The position numbers and the translations under genes were made by a program. Source: Caulochytrium protostelioides (taxonomy: Eukaryota > Chytridiomycota > Caulochytriomycetes > Caulochytriales > Caulochytriaceae). Taken from it: a stretch of 64,000 nt of DNA. Below, one piece after another: positions 21,492 to 31,700 of the stretch; position 1 is the stretch's first letter; each line of letters starts with the position of its first letter. The notes beneath the pieces are model-generated. The model was not told the origin of the DNA, ran no database searches, and saw only the letters and a list, made by a program, of their open reading frames with translations. Location: assembly GCA_003615045.1 (NCBI GenBank), contig ML014187.1, forward strand, positions 1 to 64,000, given 5' to 3'.

Positions 21492-23027
21492 CTATGGCTC
21501 GGGATAGCTGAACTCGCGTGACGGTGGAACCGACGTGTCCGTCTCGGGAAGCGGCTCGACCGGCTCCAGGTGGACCCAGTGCGCGGGCACCGTGAGGCGG
21601 GCGGGCACGATCGCCGGGACGTCCGGTGCCGCCGCGCGTCCGGGCCGCGGCAACGGCGTCAGGAGGCGCAGCACGAGATGCGCGCCGTCGGCGTCCGCCT
21701 CGCAGACGGCCGTCGCAACGCGCAGCGGCGTGGTCGGATCGAGCGCCGTGACGCGCACCGGCGCGCGGTCGTGGCGCGACTCGGCCGCCCATGCGTCCGG
21801 GTCCGCGTCGTCGGCGGCCGCGGCGTCGGCGTCGGCGGCCGCGTCCTCAGGGCCAGGGGGGCGGCCGCGCCGCGCGCCGCTGGCGAGCGCCTCAGCGTCC
21901 TCAGGCGCAATCGTGCCGCGCGCCGCCGCCGCCGCCGCCGCCGCGGTCGCTGCCGCCGCCGCCGCCGCCGTCGACGCCGCCGCTGGAAGCCCACCGCCGA
22001 TCGCCGGATCGCGGCGCTCGCCCGACGCATCGCCGCCGAGGGACGGCGCATCGCAGAAGGCAATCGTGTCACGGGCCCACGCCTCGACGCGCGGCGGGAT
22101 GGCGAGCGCCGGCGGTCCGCCCTCGTGTGTCGCGAGGCGCCGCAGGCGCGCCAGGAACGGCTGCAGAACCGACACGACCATCACGTCGGCATCGTGCGGG
22201 TAGGCCGACCCCAGCAGGAAGGGCGACGCCGAGTCGGCGAGCAGGCGGTCCAGGGTGCGGAGGTGGCACAGCAGCTCGGCCGCGCGCTGCTGCTGCGGCG
22301 GCGAGAGCGGCGGCCCGGCGGCGGGAGGCCTCTCCGCCACGCGCGCGAGCAGCGGCAGCAACGTGTGGTCGGCCCAGTCCCGGAACACGGGCGACAGCGC
22401 GGCTTGCGACGGCCGCCAGTCAGGCGGCACGCCGGCGGCATCGACGGGATCCAGATCGAGATCCTCGTCGGTCCCGCCGTGAGAGGCGCGTGGCGGCGCC
22501 ATGGACGTCGTGGACGCCGCCACCGGCCGCGGAAACAGCGTCGGCATCGGGAAGCGCGCCTCGAGCATGGCCGCGATAGGGTCGAAGCCGCAGCACACAT
22601 GGTCCCCGATCTGCACGGCGGGCACGTCCGTCCACCCGCCCGTGAAGCGGCGCAAACTCGCCCGCGTCGGGTGCTCGCAGAGCAGCCCGTCCTGCGCCTT
22701 GATGCGCAGCCGCCACAGGATCCGCTGCGTGGTGATCGCCGCATACCGCTCGCTCGCGGCGGCGCCGTCGTCCGCCGCCATCGTGGACAGCTCGGCGCCA
22801 TGCCACGGCGGCGTCGGCGCCTGCGACGGCAGACGCCGCTGCGGTGGTGGTGGCGGTGGCGGCGGCGGCGGCGGCGGCGGCCGACGGCGGCCGACTTCAC
22901 GCAACGTGTCGTGCGACGTCGCTGGTGGCGGCCCCAAGATGTGCACAATGAGCGGTGGCCGCTCGGCGCCGCGCATCTGCAGCGCCATCGTCCTGGTCAG
23001 ACGCCGCGCCAGCAGCAGGAACGCCAT
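21492..23027 (-). CDS. Glutathione S-transferase-like protein
   Basis: The 511-residue frame begins at an ATG in the context CGCCATGG. Residues about 14-32 (PPLIVHILG) look like the first strand of a thioredoxin fold; after a polyproline insert, the block FTGGWTDVPAVQIGDHVCCGF leading to MLEARFPMPTLFP matches the GST N-terminal pattern TGG..PVLQIG..I..D...I..LE..FP. A helical GST C-terminal half follows, including LADSASPFLLGSAYPHDADVMVV, where GSTs have a conserved N-cap box. The last 200 residues are alanine/aspartate-rich. The conserved residue after the cis-proline strand (usually D/E-S/T) is replaced, so glutathione binding is doubtful. Function is therefore GST-fold, role unknown. Confidence 0.7.
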   Translation of the reverse strand: MAFLLLARRLTRTMALQMRGAERPPLIVHILGPPPATSHDTLREVGRRRPPPPPPPPPPPPPQRRLPSQAPTPPWHGAELSTMAADDGAAASERYAAITTQRILWRLRIKAQDGLLCEHPTRASLRRFTGGWTDVPAVQIGDHVCCGFDPIAAMLEARFPMPTLFPRPVAASTTSMAPPRASHGGTDEDLDLDPVDAAGVPPDWRPSQAALSPVFRDWADHTLLPLLARVAERPPAAGPPLSPPQQQRAAELLCHLRTLDRLLADSASPFLLGSAYPHDADVMVVSVLQPFLARLRRLATHEGGPPALAIPPRVEAWARDTIAFCDAPSLGGDASGERRDPAIGGGLPAAASTAAAAAAATAAAAAAAARGTIAPEDAEALASGARRGRPPGPEDAAADADAAAADDADPDAWAAESRHDRAPVRVTALDPTTPLRVATAVCEADADGAHLVLRLLTPLPRPGRAAAPDVPAIVPARLTVPAHWVHLEPVEPLPETDTSVPPSREFSYPEP

Positions 23028-23837
23028 GGCGGCGGATCAGATCCGGCGACGGCGGCAGCAGCAGCAGCAGCAGGGGCGGCAGGGGCGGCAGGGACCCGGG
23101 ATCGGCTTCGATGAAGGAGCCGTCGGAGTTGCGGGCGGCGCAGGCGGTGCCCTCGGAAAAAAAGGGCATGAACGTGGCCAGGGCGCCGTCGACGACGAGA
23201 CCCGTCGGACGAGCGACGGCGAGACCACGACCGCCGACGGCGTCGATGGCGGATCGCGGCGACGACCGGCAGCAGGCGGTCTTCTTGCGCGGCCGCGTGA
23301 GCTCGGCCCATGTGTGGCGCAAGGCGCCGCCGTCGCACCCCTCACCAAGCGAACGACCCCGACGCGGCCTCGCACGCCCCGTCGGCCGCCGCAGCGGAGC
23401 TTTCGACGGCGGCGAACTCCGACAGGGGACCGCCGTCGCGGGCGCTCAGGCTGGGCACGAGCGACGGCGCGTCCGGACACGGCGATCGGCAACACCGGCA
23501 GCCGTCGCGATCGACGCGGTTCCGCCACGGCACGTGTGCGGCGGCGGCTGCACGTGGCACCCGACGACACGTGCCTCTCGCATGCGATGCGGCCACGGCT
23601 TACATCGACGATGCGATGACGAGCAAGACATCGAAAGTCGCTGCAAGCCGTCTTCATTCCTAAAGCATGCTCGAGACAAGATGGTTCGTTCCGAGCGCGA
23701 TCTTCGTCTTCCTGATCCTCGGCTCCACACGCCGGCGGCGGCTTCTTTGTGATTCACCCCTTTGTCTCTGCGCGTCTGCCGTGCCCCCTTGACCAGTTGC
23801 TGCGTCGCTTGGTTGCGGGTCTCTGTAGCGGTCAGCG
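23028..23837. other. Divergent intergenic region
   Basis: This 810-bp gap separates the starts of the GST-like and CGI121 genes and should hold both promoters. Frames on both strands are open but carry no recognisable block. Confidence 0.5.
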
Positions 23838-24470
23838 ATGAGCGTCCCCGTGAGCACGTGGCCGCTGCCGGCGCTGCTGACGCCTCCGCCGCCGGAGCGG
23901 CCGCACGCCTCCGTCAAGCTGCCCGCGCCGCAGTACATGCATGCGCGCTACTACACGGACGTCACGAACGCGGCCGCCGTGCTGGAGCGCGTGATCGCGG
24001 GCGCCAGCGCCGCCGAGCCCTTCCCCGCATGCGCGCTCATTAACCCCGCCGTCGCGTGCGGCTTCCCGACGATCGTGGCCAGCGCGACGACGCGCGCGCT
24101 CTGTGCTGAGCGGTCGCCCGGCGGCCGCCGCACGCACAGCCTCTACAGCGAGATCCTGTACAACCTCCACGGCGGCCGCGGGCTCTCGGCGGCGCTGAAG
24201 GCGTGCGGGCTTGCGCCGGGCCTCCGCGCCGTGCTCGCCGTCATCGTGACGCCGGACCCCACGCTGGACCCGGAGGTGCTGGCCGCGCTGGACCGCGGGA
24301 TCGCGGGCACGCCGACGCCCGTGGCCGCCGTCCGTGACGCCGTCGACATGCCCACGGTCCGGGCGATCTGGAAGCTGGACGGCGACGGCGAGGCTGCCGA
24401 AATCGACTCGCCGGAGGCCGCGCTGCCCTATATTCTGTCCTCGATGAGCCTCAAGGGATACATGTCTTAG
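23838..24470 (+). CDS. CGI121: KEOPS/EKC complex subunit CGI121
   Basis: A 210-residue protein of the CGI121/TPRKB family. Family blocks are HARYYTDVTNAAAVLERV near residue 34, the central INPAVACGFPTIVASATTRAL, and TLHSE-type THSLYSEILYNLHGGRGLSAALKACGL near 100-130, then the strand-turn RAVLAVIVTP. KEOPS makes the universal t6A modification on tRNAs that read ANN codons and affects telomeres in yeast; CGI121 binds the Bud32 kinase and tRNA 3' ends. The protein is slightly longer than human TPRKB (175 aa), mainly in a proline-rich N-terminus. The ATG at 23838 is followed by a plausible short leader. Intronless. Confidence 0.92.
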   Translation: MSVPVSTWPLPALLTPPPPERPHASVKLPAPQYMHARYYTDVTNAAAVLERVIAGASAAEPFPACALINPAVACGFPTIVASATTRALCAERSPGGRRTHSLYSEILYNLHGGRGLSAALKACGLAPGLRAVLAVIVTPDPTLDPEVLAALDRGIAGTPTPVAAVRDAVDMPTVRAIWKLDGDGEAAEIDSPEAALPYILSSMSLKGYMS

Positions 24471-24791
24471 CACGCACCCTCCCAGTCCCCGGGGGAAGGA
24501 GGGGGGCATCCAGGACTCATGCATCGCGCCCCGTCAGGGCGCGATGCATGCCCCCCTTCGTACTCACTGTCCTGCTCGTGTGCTCGTGGTGATGCAGCGG
24601 TGACCACCACCAGGGATGTTGAATAACAGGAGATATAATTCGATACAGAAAATTAACAGGAAATAGATATGTCGGGGAAGACCGACCATACAACAGCGAG
24701 GAGGAGGAAACAGGTACGATGGAGGGAAGGCGCGGGAGCGCTCGGGGCCGGAGAGCCATGCGCGAGATCGTTGGCCGATCAGCGGGAGGGC
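24471..24791. other. Convergent 3' region with hairpin and AT-rich stretch
   Basis: The gap between CGI121 and the SH3 gene holds the perfect hairpin at 24518-24550 and then AT-rich DNA at about 24615-24670, likely to contain 3' processing signals for the flanking genes. Confidence 0.5.
24518..24550. other. Perfect 14-bp inverted repeat with 5-nt loop
   Basis: The arm CATGCATCGCGCCC (24518-24531) is followed by CGTCA and its exact reverse complement (24537-24550). It lies 48 bp past the CGI121 stop. The pairing is directly visible; it could form a hairpin in either 3' UTR. Confidence 0.9.
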
Positions 24792-26324
24792 TTAGCGCAT
24801 CTCTGAGATGCTGCCCAGACTGCTCTGCCGCCTGCCGACGGTGTCGAGGGCGCCCGAATCGCGCGGGTCGCCGGCCTCTGAGCCGCCGGCCATCATGGTG
24901 CTCTGGCGGAGGTTACTCACGCACGCCAGCGGGAACGTGCCCTCCTCGCGGCGCGTCAGGTTGTACCCGGAGCACCAGCCGTCATCGTAGGCCGTCGCGA
25001 CGGCGACCTCGTCACCGACGCGCAGCTCGAGCTCGTCGCTCAGCCGCGGCGCATACGCGTGCGTCACCCAGAACGTCTGGCCCGCGGCCGCCGCGGCGCC
25101 CATTGCGCTCGGCGTCATGCTCGCGTGGCCGTGGGCGTCGGCGCCCGGCGGGCCACCGTAGTAGCCCGCCATGATGGCGCTCGTGGTGGCGGTGCCGCCG
25201 GCCTCGCGGCCGCCGCCCGGCGCCACCACGGGGTTCGTCGCATTCGTCATGCCCGAGTAAAACTGGTTGTGCTTGCGGGAGGCCTCGGCGGCGCCACCGG
25301 CCGCGCCGTAGAGCCCGAGGTCGTCAGCGCCGTCGATGGGCGCGGCCATGCCCGCCATGCCGTTGTTCATGCCGTGCGCGTTGTAGCTCGGGTCGGTGTT
25401 GCCGTACATCATGCCGTCGTCCGCCGCACGCGGATTGTACTTGTCCTCCTTGGCACGGCGGCGGCAGCACATCACGAGCAGCAGCACGGCGAGCACGATC
25501 AGGGCGCCGAGAATCGACATGATGACGATGAAGATGGTCTTGTTGCGACCGTTCTCCATCCACTTGGCGAAGCCCTTGGCATTGCTCGTCGGCGACGGCG
25601 ACCCGGAGGCGGCGCTCGCGGACTTGAGACCGGCCGCGTTACAGCACGTTTCGCTCGAGCCGGTGCTCGACGCGCAGAAGGCCTTGGCCGCGCTGAGGCC
25701 GGTCGTGAAGCCGCAGACCGCGGTCTCGGACGCAAGACCGGTCAGGCAGTCGGCACTGTCGGTCAGCACCGCACAGTAGTCCGCGTACTGCTGAAGGATG
25801 GCGGCGCGGCTCGCGGCGGCCGATGAATCGCCGACGCACTTCGTGGGGTCGTTGAAGATGGTCTGCAACGACAGCAGCGCCGTGTTGCACGTGGTTTTGC
25901 AGAGCGGTTTCGGGGCGGTCGGCGTCGCGGCGCCGCTGTCCCTCGCGGTAGCCGCGCAGGGCGCTTGCGACGCATACGCGAGCAGTGTCGCGTAGTACGA
26001 GAGATGGTACCGCTGGCCGGAGCCGTCCCACGCGGGACAATCGTAGCTCGTGCGGAAGGCGTCGACATAGCTTGTGTCGTTGTCGGAGCGCGTCTTGAGG
26101 AACGCATCGAACGTCTGGGTCGAGTTGAAGGCCGTGGAGGACACGAGCGAGACGCCGTTCAGCTCGGGCGCGATGGCGGAAGACTGCACGCTGAAGCAGG
26201 TCGCTGCGGATTGCGCAGCGGCTTGCGAGAGGAACAGCGATCCCGCAGCTGCAAGCGTGGCCCGTAAGCCGGTCAGTGGCCCATCGGGCTTGCCGGCCGT
26301 CGGCCGGCGGGCGAAGAGAACCAT
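24792..26324 (-). CDS. Single-pass membrane protein with cysteine-rich outer domain and cytosolic SH3 domain
   Basis: From the ATG at 26324 the protein is 510 residues. A signal peptide is visible (about residues 20-38, ATLAAAGSLFLSQAAAQS), then a cysteine-rich outer domain with N-glycosylation sites (NST, NDT) and about fourteen cysteines to residue 230, a serine/proline stalk, a transmembrane helix (about 264-285) followed by CCRRRAKEDK as a stop-transfer signal, and a glycine/methionine-rich linker. A C-terminal SH3 domain (about 417-475) shows ALYxY-like THAYAPRLSDELELRVGD, DDGWCSGYN and GTFPLACV. The layout resembles the sensor-like SH3 membrane proteins of chytrids and Mucoromycota and, more distantly, Sho1. 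A surface-to-actin or osmosensing role is inference. The frame's earlier TTG is not used as start. Confidence 0.85.
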   Translation of the reverse strand: MVLFARRPTAGKPDGPLTGLRATLAAAGSLFLSQAAAQSAATCFSVQSSAIAPELNGVSLVSSTAFNSTQTFDAFLKTRSDNDTSYVDAFRTSYDCPAWDGSGQRYHLSYYATLLAYASQAPCAATARDSGAATPTAPKPLCKTTCNTALLSLQTIFNDPTKCVGDSSAAASRAAILQQYADYCAVLTDSADCLTGLASETAVCGFTTGLSAAKAFCASSTGSSETCCNAAGLKSASAASGSPSPTSNAKGFAKWMENGRNKTIFIVIMSILGALIVLAVLLLVMCCRRRAKEDKYNPRAADDGMMYGNTDPSYNAHGMNNGMAGMAAPIDGADDLGLYGAAGGAAEASRKHNQFYSGMTNATNPVVAPGGGREAGGTATTSAIMAGYYGGPPGADAHGHASMTPSAMGAAAAAGQTFWVTHAYAPRLSDELELRVGDEVAVATAYDDGWCSGYNLTRREEGTFPLACVSNLRQSTMMAGGSEAGDPRDSGALDTVGRRQSSLGSISEMR

Positions 26325-26405
26325 CCTGGCAGCGGCCAAACGGAGGGTCAGTATCAGGAGACAGAGATAGCGGACGCTGTAATGACCGAGGGCCGGAGCA
26401 TATGA

Positions 26406-26465
26406 GTCCAGAGCGGGTCCAAAGTGGGTCCAAAGTGGGTCCAGGGCGGGTCCAAAGCGAGTCCA
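26406..26465. repeat. Six-copy 11-bp-period repeat in front of the SH3 gene
   Basis: GTCCA recurs at exactly 11-bp spacing six times (26406, 26417, 26428, 26439, 26450, 26461), within units such as GTCCAAAGTGG. It lies 82-141 bp upstream of the SH3 gene's ATG, read on the minus strand as TGGAC boxes. It may be promoter or 5' leader; function is unknown. Confidence 0.85.
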
Positions 26466-28190
26466 GACAAACCAGGAAATGCCGATCCGTGGTGGTGATA
26501 GACAATCAAGCGCAGCGGTTGTTAATGGGGTCCGGCGTAGGTCGAGCAGAGAGCGGATCTATGAGGAGCCAAAGCATCACACGGGATTTACACAACGGAT
26601 GCCAGAAGAAGGCGAGCCTGGACTGAATCAGACGTCATGCGCTTTTCCTTACAGCATATGAACAAGAGAAGACAAGGGTTTTTGATGGCAGAGGCTTCGT
26701 GCAATGAAGCGACGGATGCCACGACGACGTGGGTTAGCAAACATGGGAAGCGGCAGCTTGCGGACGAGTCATGCAATCGCAGGGCCGCACCACAACTTGC
26801 GGCCGTCTGCGCGGATACTGCGTTGCGCTTGGCAATGCCACTCGGGTCGAAATGATTACGTCCCGTCAAGAAATAGCCAGCACCCCGAAATGGCACGGAT
26901 GCGCTGTTCAATCGCCGGCCATGCTGTCGGCCCGCCAAGCGACCCATACCCGTGAAGCGCCTCCCGCGGAGGGCTCCCTGCAGCCGTGTCGACAGCAGCC
27001 CTTCCTCTGCGCCGACAGCGCTTGCCATGCGCTGTCCACTCGCCCCGGCCAGCGCCGGCGCCGCCGTATGCTTACGCGGCCGCCTCGTCCAGCTCCGGCT
27101 CCGGCTCCCCGATCTGGTGGGAAAATTGCGTGCTGTCTCCGTCACTTTGGTTCTCTCACTCACGCAGACCTTCCTGCAAGGATCGGCGCTCACGCGCCCC
27201 CACCCGACATGTGCTCAGGACCCTCGCTTCCGTCGTCCGTCTCACGCGGAGGTATGGTCGTAGCACGCTGTGCAGGGCTTTTCCGGCCATCGGCGGTCCA
27301 TGCGCCATGCATCCAGCAGGAGGATCAGCGTTCGAGCGAGCCGCGACGGCGGAGGTCACCGGTGGGAACCGACTCCGCCGCACGCGCTCGGCCCTGCTTC
27401 GTGGCGCCCGTCCCGTTGCGGTGGCGATGCGCCATTCTTCCCGGATGGCCGCGCCATTCGTGGGAGGCTGATGCGCTGGCCCGCGACAGATTCAATAGGG
27501 GTCTCTGATCGGGACCCGGAGGAGGCGCTCCGGCGCCTAAAATTAGGGCCTTGCGTGGCCTCGAGCCACTGAGGCGCTCCGGGGCCGACGCCGTGACAAG
27601 CATTCATCGCCCGAGCACTAGGAACGATTCCAATCGATGGGTCATGGTCGACGACGCAGGAACGCCAGCGCGGTCTTGCCATGCGGACGGGCGGGACAGG
27701 CCGGCGAGACCGTCTGAGCACGCATGACATGCCTGTGCCTAGCCGCCACCATGGGTCTGCTTACTCCTGCCTCTTTACAGACATCGTGATCGATGGTGCC
27801 GAGCATGCACCGCCGCCCAGCGTGATGAAAAATGCATGACGCATGATGCATAAAAATAAATCAAATCAATAAATGAATCATGATACCCTATCCATTCCAC
27901 ACACGCGTTCACAGCGCTTCGTTCCAGGATGTCGGCATGGCCCACGACGATAAGCTGGGGGACCCATTCATCAGATGGCATACCCATCCAATGTCACTTC
28001 GTCTCCAGCGCCCCCTTTTGCGGCAGCGTGCCAGATTTGTGGGAGAGGAATGGCCATCGATCTCTGAGAGATCAGCGATTCCAAGTCATGATTGTCGCCG
28101 CCGTTACATTTCCATGACTGGGGATGAGAAGGACGCGAGCAGCTGCCTTCGTAGAGACTTGACAGGAATCGTCGATCGAGACGATCTTTC

Positions 28191-28400
28191 GTAGGCGAGA
28201 AGTGGGCCGCGTCGACGCCGTGGGTCTACTTCTCGCACCCGGAGCCCGAGCTCGCGGAGGCCGTGCGCTAGAGCCTCCGAGCGGAGTTCCTAGCCTGAAT
28301 GAAAGGCCGAGAACATGCCGGACCCGCTGACCTTCGCCATGTCCAAGCTCAAGTGGGACCACGGGGAGCCATGCCACGATGCCCGCGTGGTACCGCCCGC
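28191..28400 (+). pseudogene. Coding-like fragments in two frames (possible decayed or spliced gene)
   Basis: One frame (28191-28271) reads GEKWAASTPWVYFSHPEPEL and ends at TAG; another (from ATG 28315) reads MPDPLTFAMSKLKWDHGEP. Both look like ordinary protein sequence with GC-ending codons, unlike the surrounding AT-richer DNA, but they are in different frames with stops between. The first may follow an acceptor-like TTTCGTAG at 28187-28194. I do not recognise the family. It is either the remnant of a host gene or parts of exons. Confidence 0.25.
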
Positions 28401-28728
28401 TGCTGCGGCTGCGCCGCGCACGGCCTCCTACCCGCGCATGTCCCATCAATCAAGGAGGTCTTGCTTTTTTTTTCGCTCGATGCGTAGAAGCAGACCTGGG
28501 AAATGCAGACTGAAAAAAAAAATAAGAACATGCACACATCCGTGCAGGACACCCGAAAATCGTGATAAGAAGAGGCGGAGGAGATAAAAGTAAGAAGAAG
28601 GATGGCTATAAGAAGAAAAACGCGTGTCCATCATGCGATCGGCGCCGCTGACTGGCAACTCCGTGGCGCTCTGGCCCACGTGAGCGGCCAATCTCGCGGC
28701 ATGCGCAGCAGAATCAAGAAAGGCCGCG

Positions 28729-31700
28729 CTACGTCGACGGCGGCGCCGGGCCGTCCGCGGAAGGCGCATCGCCGTCAGTGGCCGCGGCCGCAGGCGCCGA
28801 CTCTGTTGCCTCCGCCGATGACGGGGCCGTAGCCTCCGGCAGCGTCGAGCTTGGCGCCGCGGGGGCGGCCTCCGGCAGCGATCCAGGCGCGCCCGAGACC
28901 TCGGGCTCCAACGCCGGCACGGACACGGCGTCGCCGCCCATGACGGGGCGCAGACCGCCCGGCGAGGTCTTGGCAGCGTGCGGCGGGACCGGGCCGGCGG
29001 GCGACTCGGCGGCGCTGCCGCGGCGGCGGAGGCTCAGCACAGCGGCGGCTGCCGCGGCCGCCGCGGCTGAAAGGTCGTCATCAACCACGCCGGCGCCGGC
29101 AGGTGCGCCCCCGGCCGCGGGCGATCCCACGGCGTCCGACGGCGCCGACGCGGCCTCGCCGTGCGCTGCATGCGCCGATGGGTCCTGCTGCATGCTGACG
29201 TCGGCGCCACCGACGATCGCGGGCTCGTCGTCCTGGGGCATAGGCTCATCGACCGGCACGACGTCTTCGGTTTCACGCTGGAAGGTGTGGTTCGTGTGCT
29301 CGGCAGCCGAATCCGTGATCGCTTCCGAGATATCGAAGTCGACCATGTCGCCGTTGAGGGCGTCGACGGCAGCGGTCGCGGCGGCCGGGCCGTGGTCGGA
29401 TGGCGAACTGGCGGTCGCGGCGGCGCCCGAAATCGGAGCGAAGCGCGCCTGGTCCTGGTCCTGGGCGGCCGGCGCCCCCGATGGCGACGGCGATGAGGAC
29501 GACGGCGAGGATGACGAGGGGGAGGGCCCACCCGCGTGGGTAGCCATCAGGGCAGCGTTGGCCGGATGGTCCTGCGGGATGTCGTGGTCATGGACGCCGT
29601 TCATACTGCTCATCGCACCGCGGCCGTCGTCGACATCCTGCTCTATCAAGCGATCCGAGAGCCCCGCCACGACCTCGTGTGTGACGAAGCGGGCCATCTG
29701 GTCGCCCTCGACTGAGCCGTCGGTAGGGCCGAAGGCGGTCGTGACGGGCGGTGCCGAGAGCGCCATGCTGAAATCGCCGTTGCCCGTGAAGGCGAGGTGC
29801 TGCGAGAAGTCGCTGTCGCCGCCGAGGCGGCCGAGGACGTCGCCGCCCATCAGACCAAGGTTGGCATTCTCCGAGAAGTCGCCGTGGCCCGCAACATGGA
29901 CCGCGCTTGGGTCCGGGCGGGCGCCGCCGAGCGGCTGGCGGTCCTGCTCGCGGGTCTCACGCAGCACGCCGTGGATGTATTCCTGCCACACAGGGCTCCC
30001 GTGCAGGCGCGGGTGGATCACGCGCGCCATATCGGGGCCGCACTTGTCGGCCAGCTTGCAGACCTCGTCCGCAATATACGTCAGGTGGCCCATGTAGCCG
30101 AGGCGGACGCCGCGCGGCTGCTCCGTATACGCGTCATTGCGGCGCTGCGCATCCATGATTTTGTCCACGAGGCCGCCATCGATGAGGATGCTGAGTACGA
30201 GCCCAGCCACCGCGGTCTGAACGCCGCGGAGCTGCTTCTCGACGATACGGCTCTGCACGATCGTGAGCGCCGTATACGGGTGTGTCTTGGCGAGCTCCAC
30301 GACGGACGGGTCGGCGCGCAGGAAGGCTTCGACGTGGGTCGTCTCGGACCCACGGTCGCGGGGGTTGGCGCCCGGCTCGTCCACGGTGCCCGGGGACGGT
30401 TCGGCCGGGAGAAGGTTCGCCGTGTAGGTGTAGGTGTTGAAGACCTTGGCGACCATGTCGTAGACAACCGAATGCATGAAGTTGTTCCAGCAGAAGTTGA
30501 AGAAGATGTCGACGCAGGTAGGCAGCAGCCGGATTGCAAGAAAGCGCTCAGTCAGCACGATGAGCTCGCGAGTCATCGAGGTCGGGCGGTTCGGCGGCGG
30601 GGATGTCGCGGCCGTCGCCGTCGTCGGCGCCATCGACATCACCGTGTCCACCTCACTCACGTCCTCCTTCGGATCCGACGCGCCCTTGCTGTCCGTCGTC
30701 ACAATGTCGGTCGGCGCCGACGGCGGCGCCGTGGGAGCTGCGGCATCCGCCGCGGAGGTCGGAGTGGCGGACGTGGACGCCGCCGCCGGAGCGCCCGTCG
30801 ACGAGGACGGCGCGGCCAATGCCGAGGCGGATGCGGGCGCCGACGTCGGACCCGAGGCGGCGGCCGACGGGGGTGCGGCCGGCGTCGAGGCCGCTGCTGA
30901 CGCCGGCGCGCTGTCAGTCATGGACTCGGGGTCAGCGGTCTCAGTCTGGCCGCTGGCGGGCGCCGGGGCGTCGGCATCCGGAGCGCCGGCCAATGCGGCG
31001 GAGTTTGCGTTTGCGTCTGCGTTGCCCGCGGCATTGGCGTCGTCGGCATCGCCGTCTGCGGAGGCGTCGTGACCCTCGTCAGCTTGCTGCTTGACAATGC
31101 GCACAATGTCATCCAGACTGACGTGCTCCGTAGCCATCACGAACGTCTCAAAGAGTGGGCTGCTCGTATAAAGATACTGCAGATGCAGGACCTCGGCGAA
31201 CAGCTCGCAGGCCTTGAGGCGCTCGGAGCCGAGGGGCACCTGCGGCCCGATGGTCGTGGGCACAGGCGTCTGGCTCTGGCGGGGCTCCACGAGCAGGTGC
31301 ACGAGCGACTCGGCGTGGGCGTCCAGCACGCGGAGCAGGTCAACTAGCTCGACCGAGAGCTGCGCGATCTTCGCCGTGAACGCCGGATGGCGCTGCGCCG
31401 CGGCGCGCACAATGTACGCCGTGTTGTGCTCTTCCTCGGTCTGGTCCGGATCGACTTCAGAGGCCTGGGCCTGGTTGAGGGCGTTCTGCTGCTCGAGCTG
31501 GAGTTGATACTCGGCCTGCTCGACTTCGCTGCAGTAACGCCGCATCAGCTCGATGATGATGTTGATGCCGTTCGTGAACGTGCTCACGGCGTGCGGCGCG
31601 TCCCGGACCAGCATGTACGTCACGAGCTTCGTCACGATCGGGCGCGACTTCATGGTCGCGATGAGGGCGTTGTTCGTCGGCGCGGAAAAGACCACCGCGG

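Larger units (their letters stand above)
26325..28728. other. Intergenic region, no firm gene
   Basis: About 2.4 kb between the SH3 gene start and the SAPS gene stop. It contains a phased repeat (26406-26465), an AT-rich segment near 27830-27890, and coding-like fragments at 28191-28400 described separately. Other frames (26588-27730) show no domain. Confidence 0.5.

Noticed and set aside
21570-23114. 514-codon plus-strand frame opposite the GST-like gene
   Set aside because: Arg-rich shadow frame; the minus strand carries the GST pattern.
28778-30097. 439-codon plus-strand frame opposite the SAPS gene
   Set aside because: Antisense to the low-complexity tail and late SAPS region, no domain.
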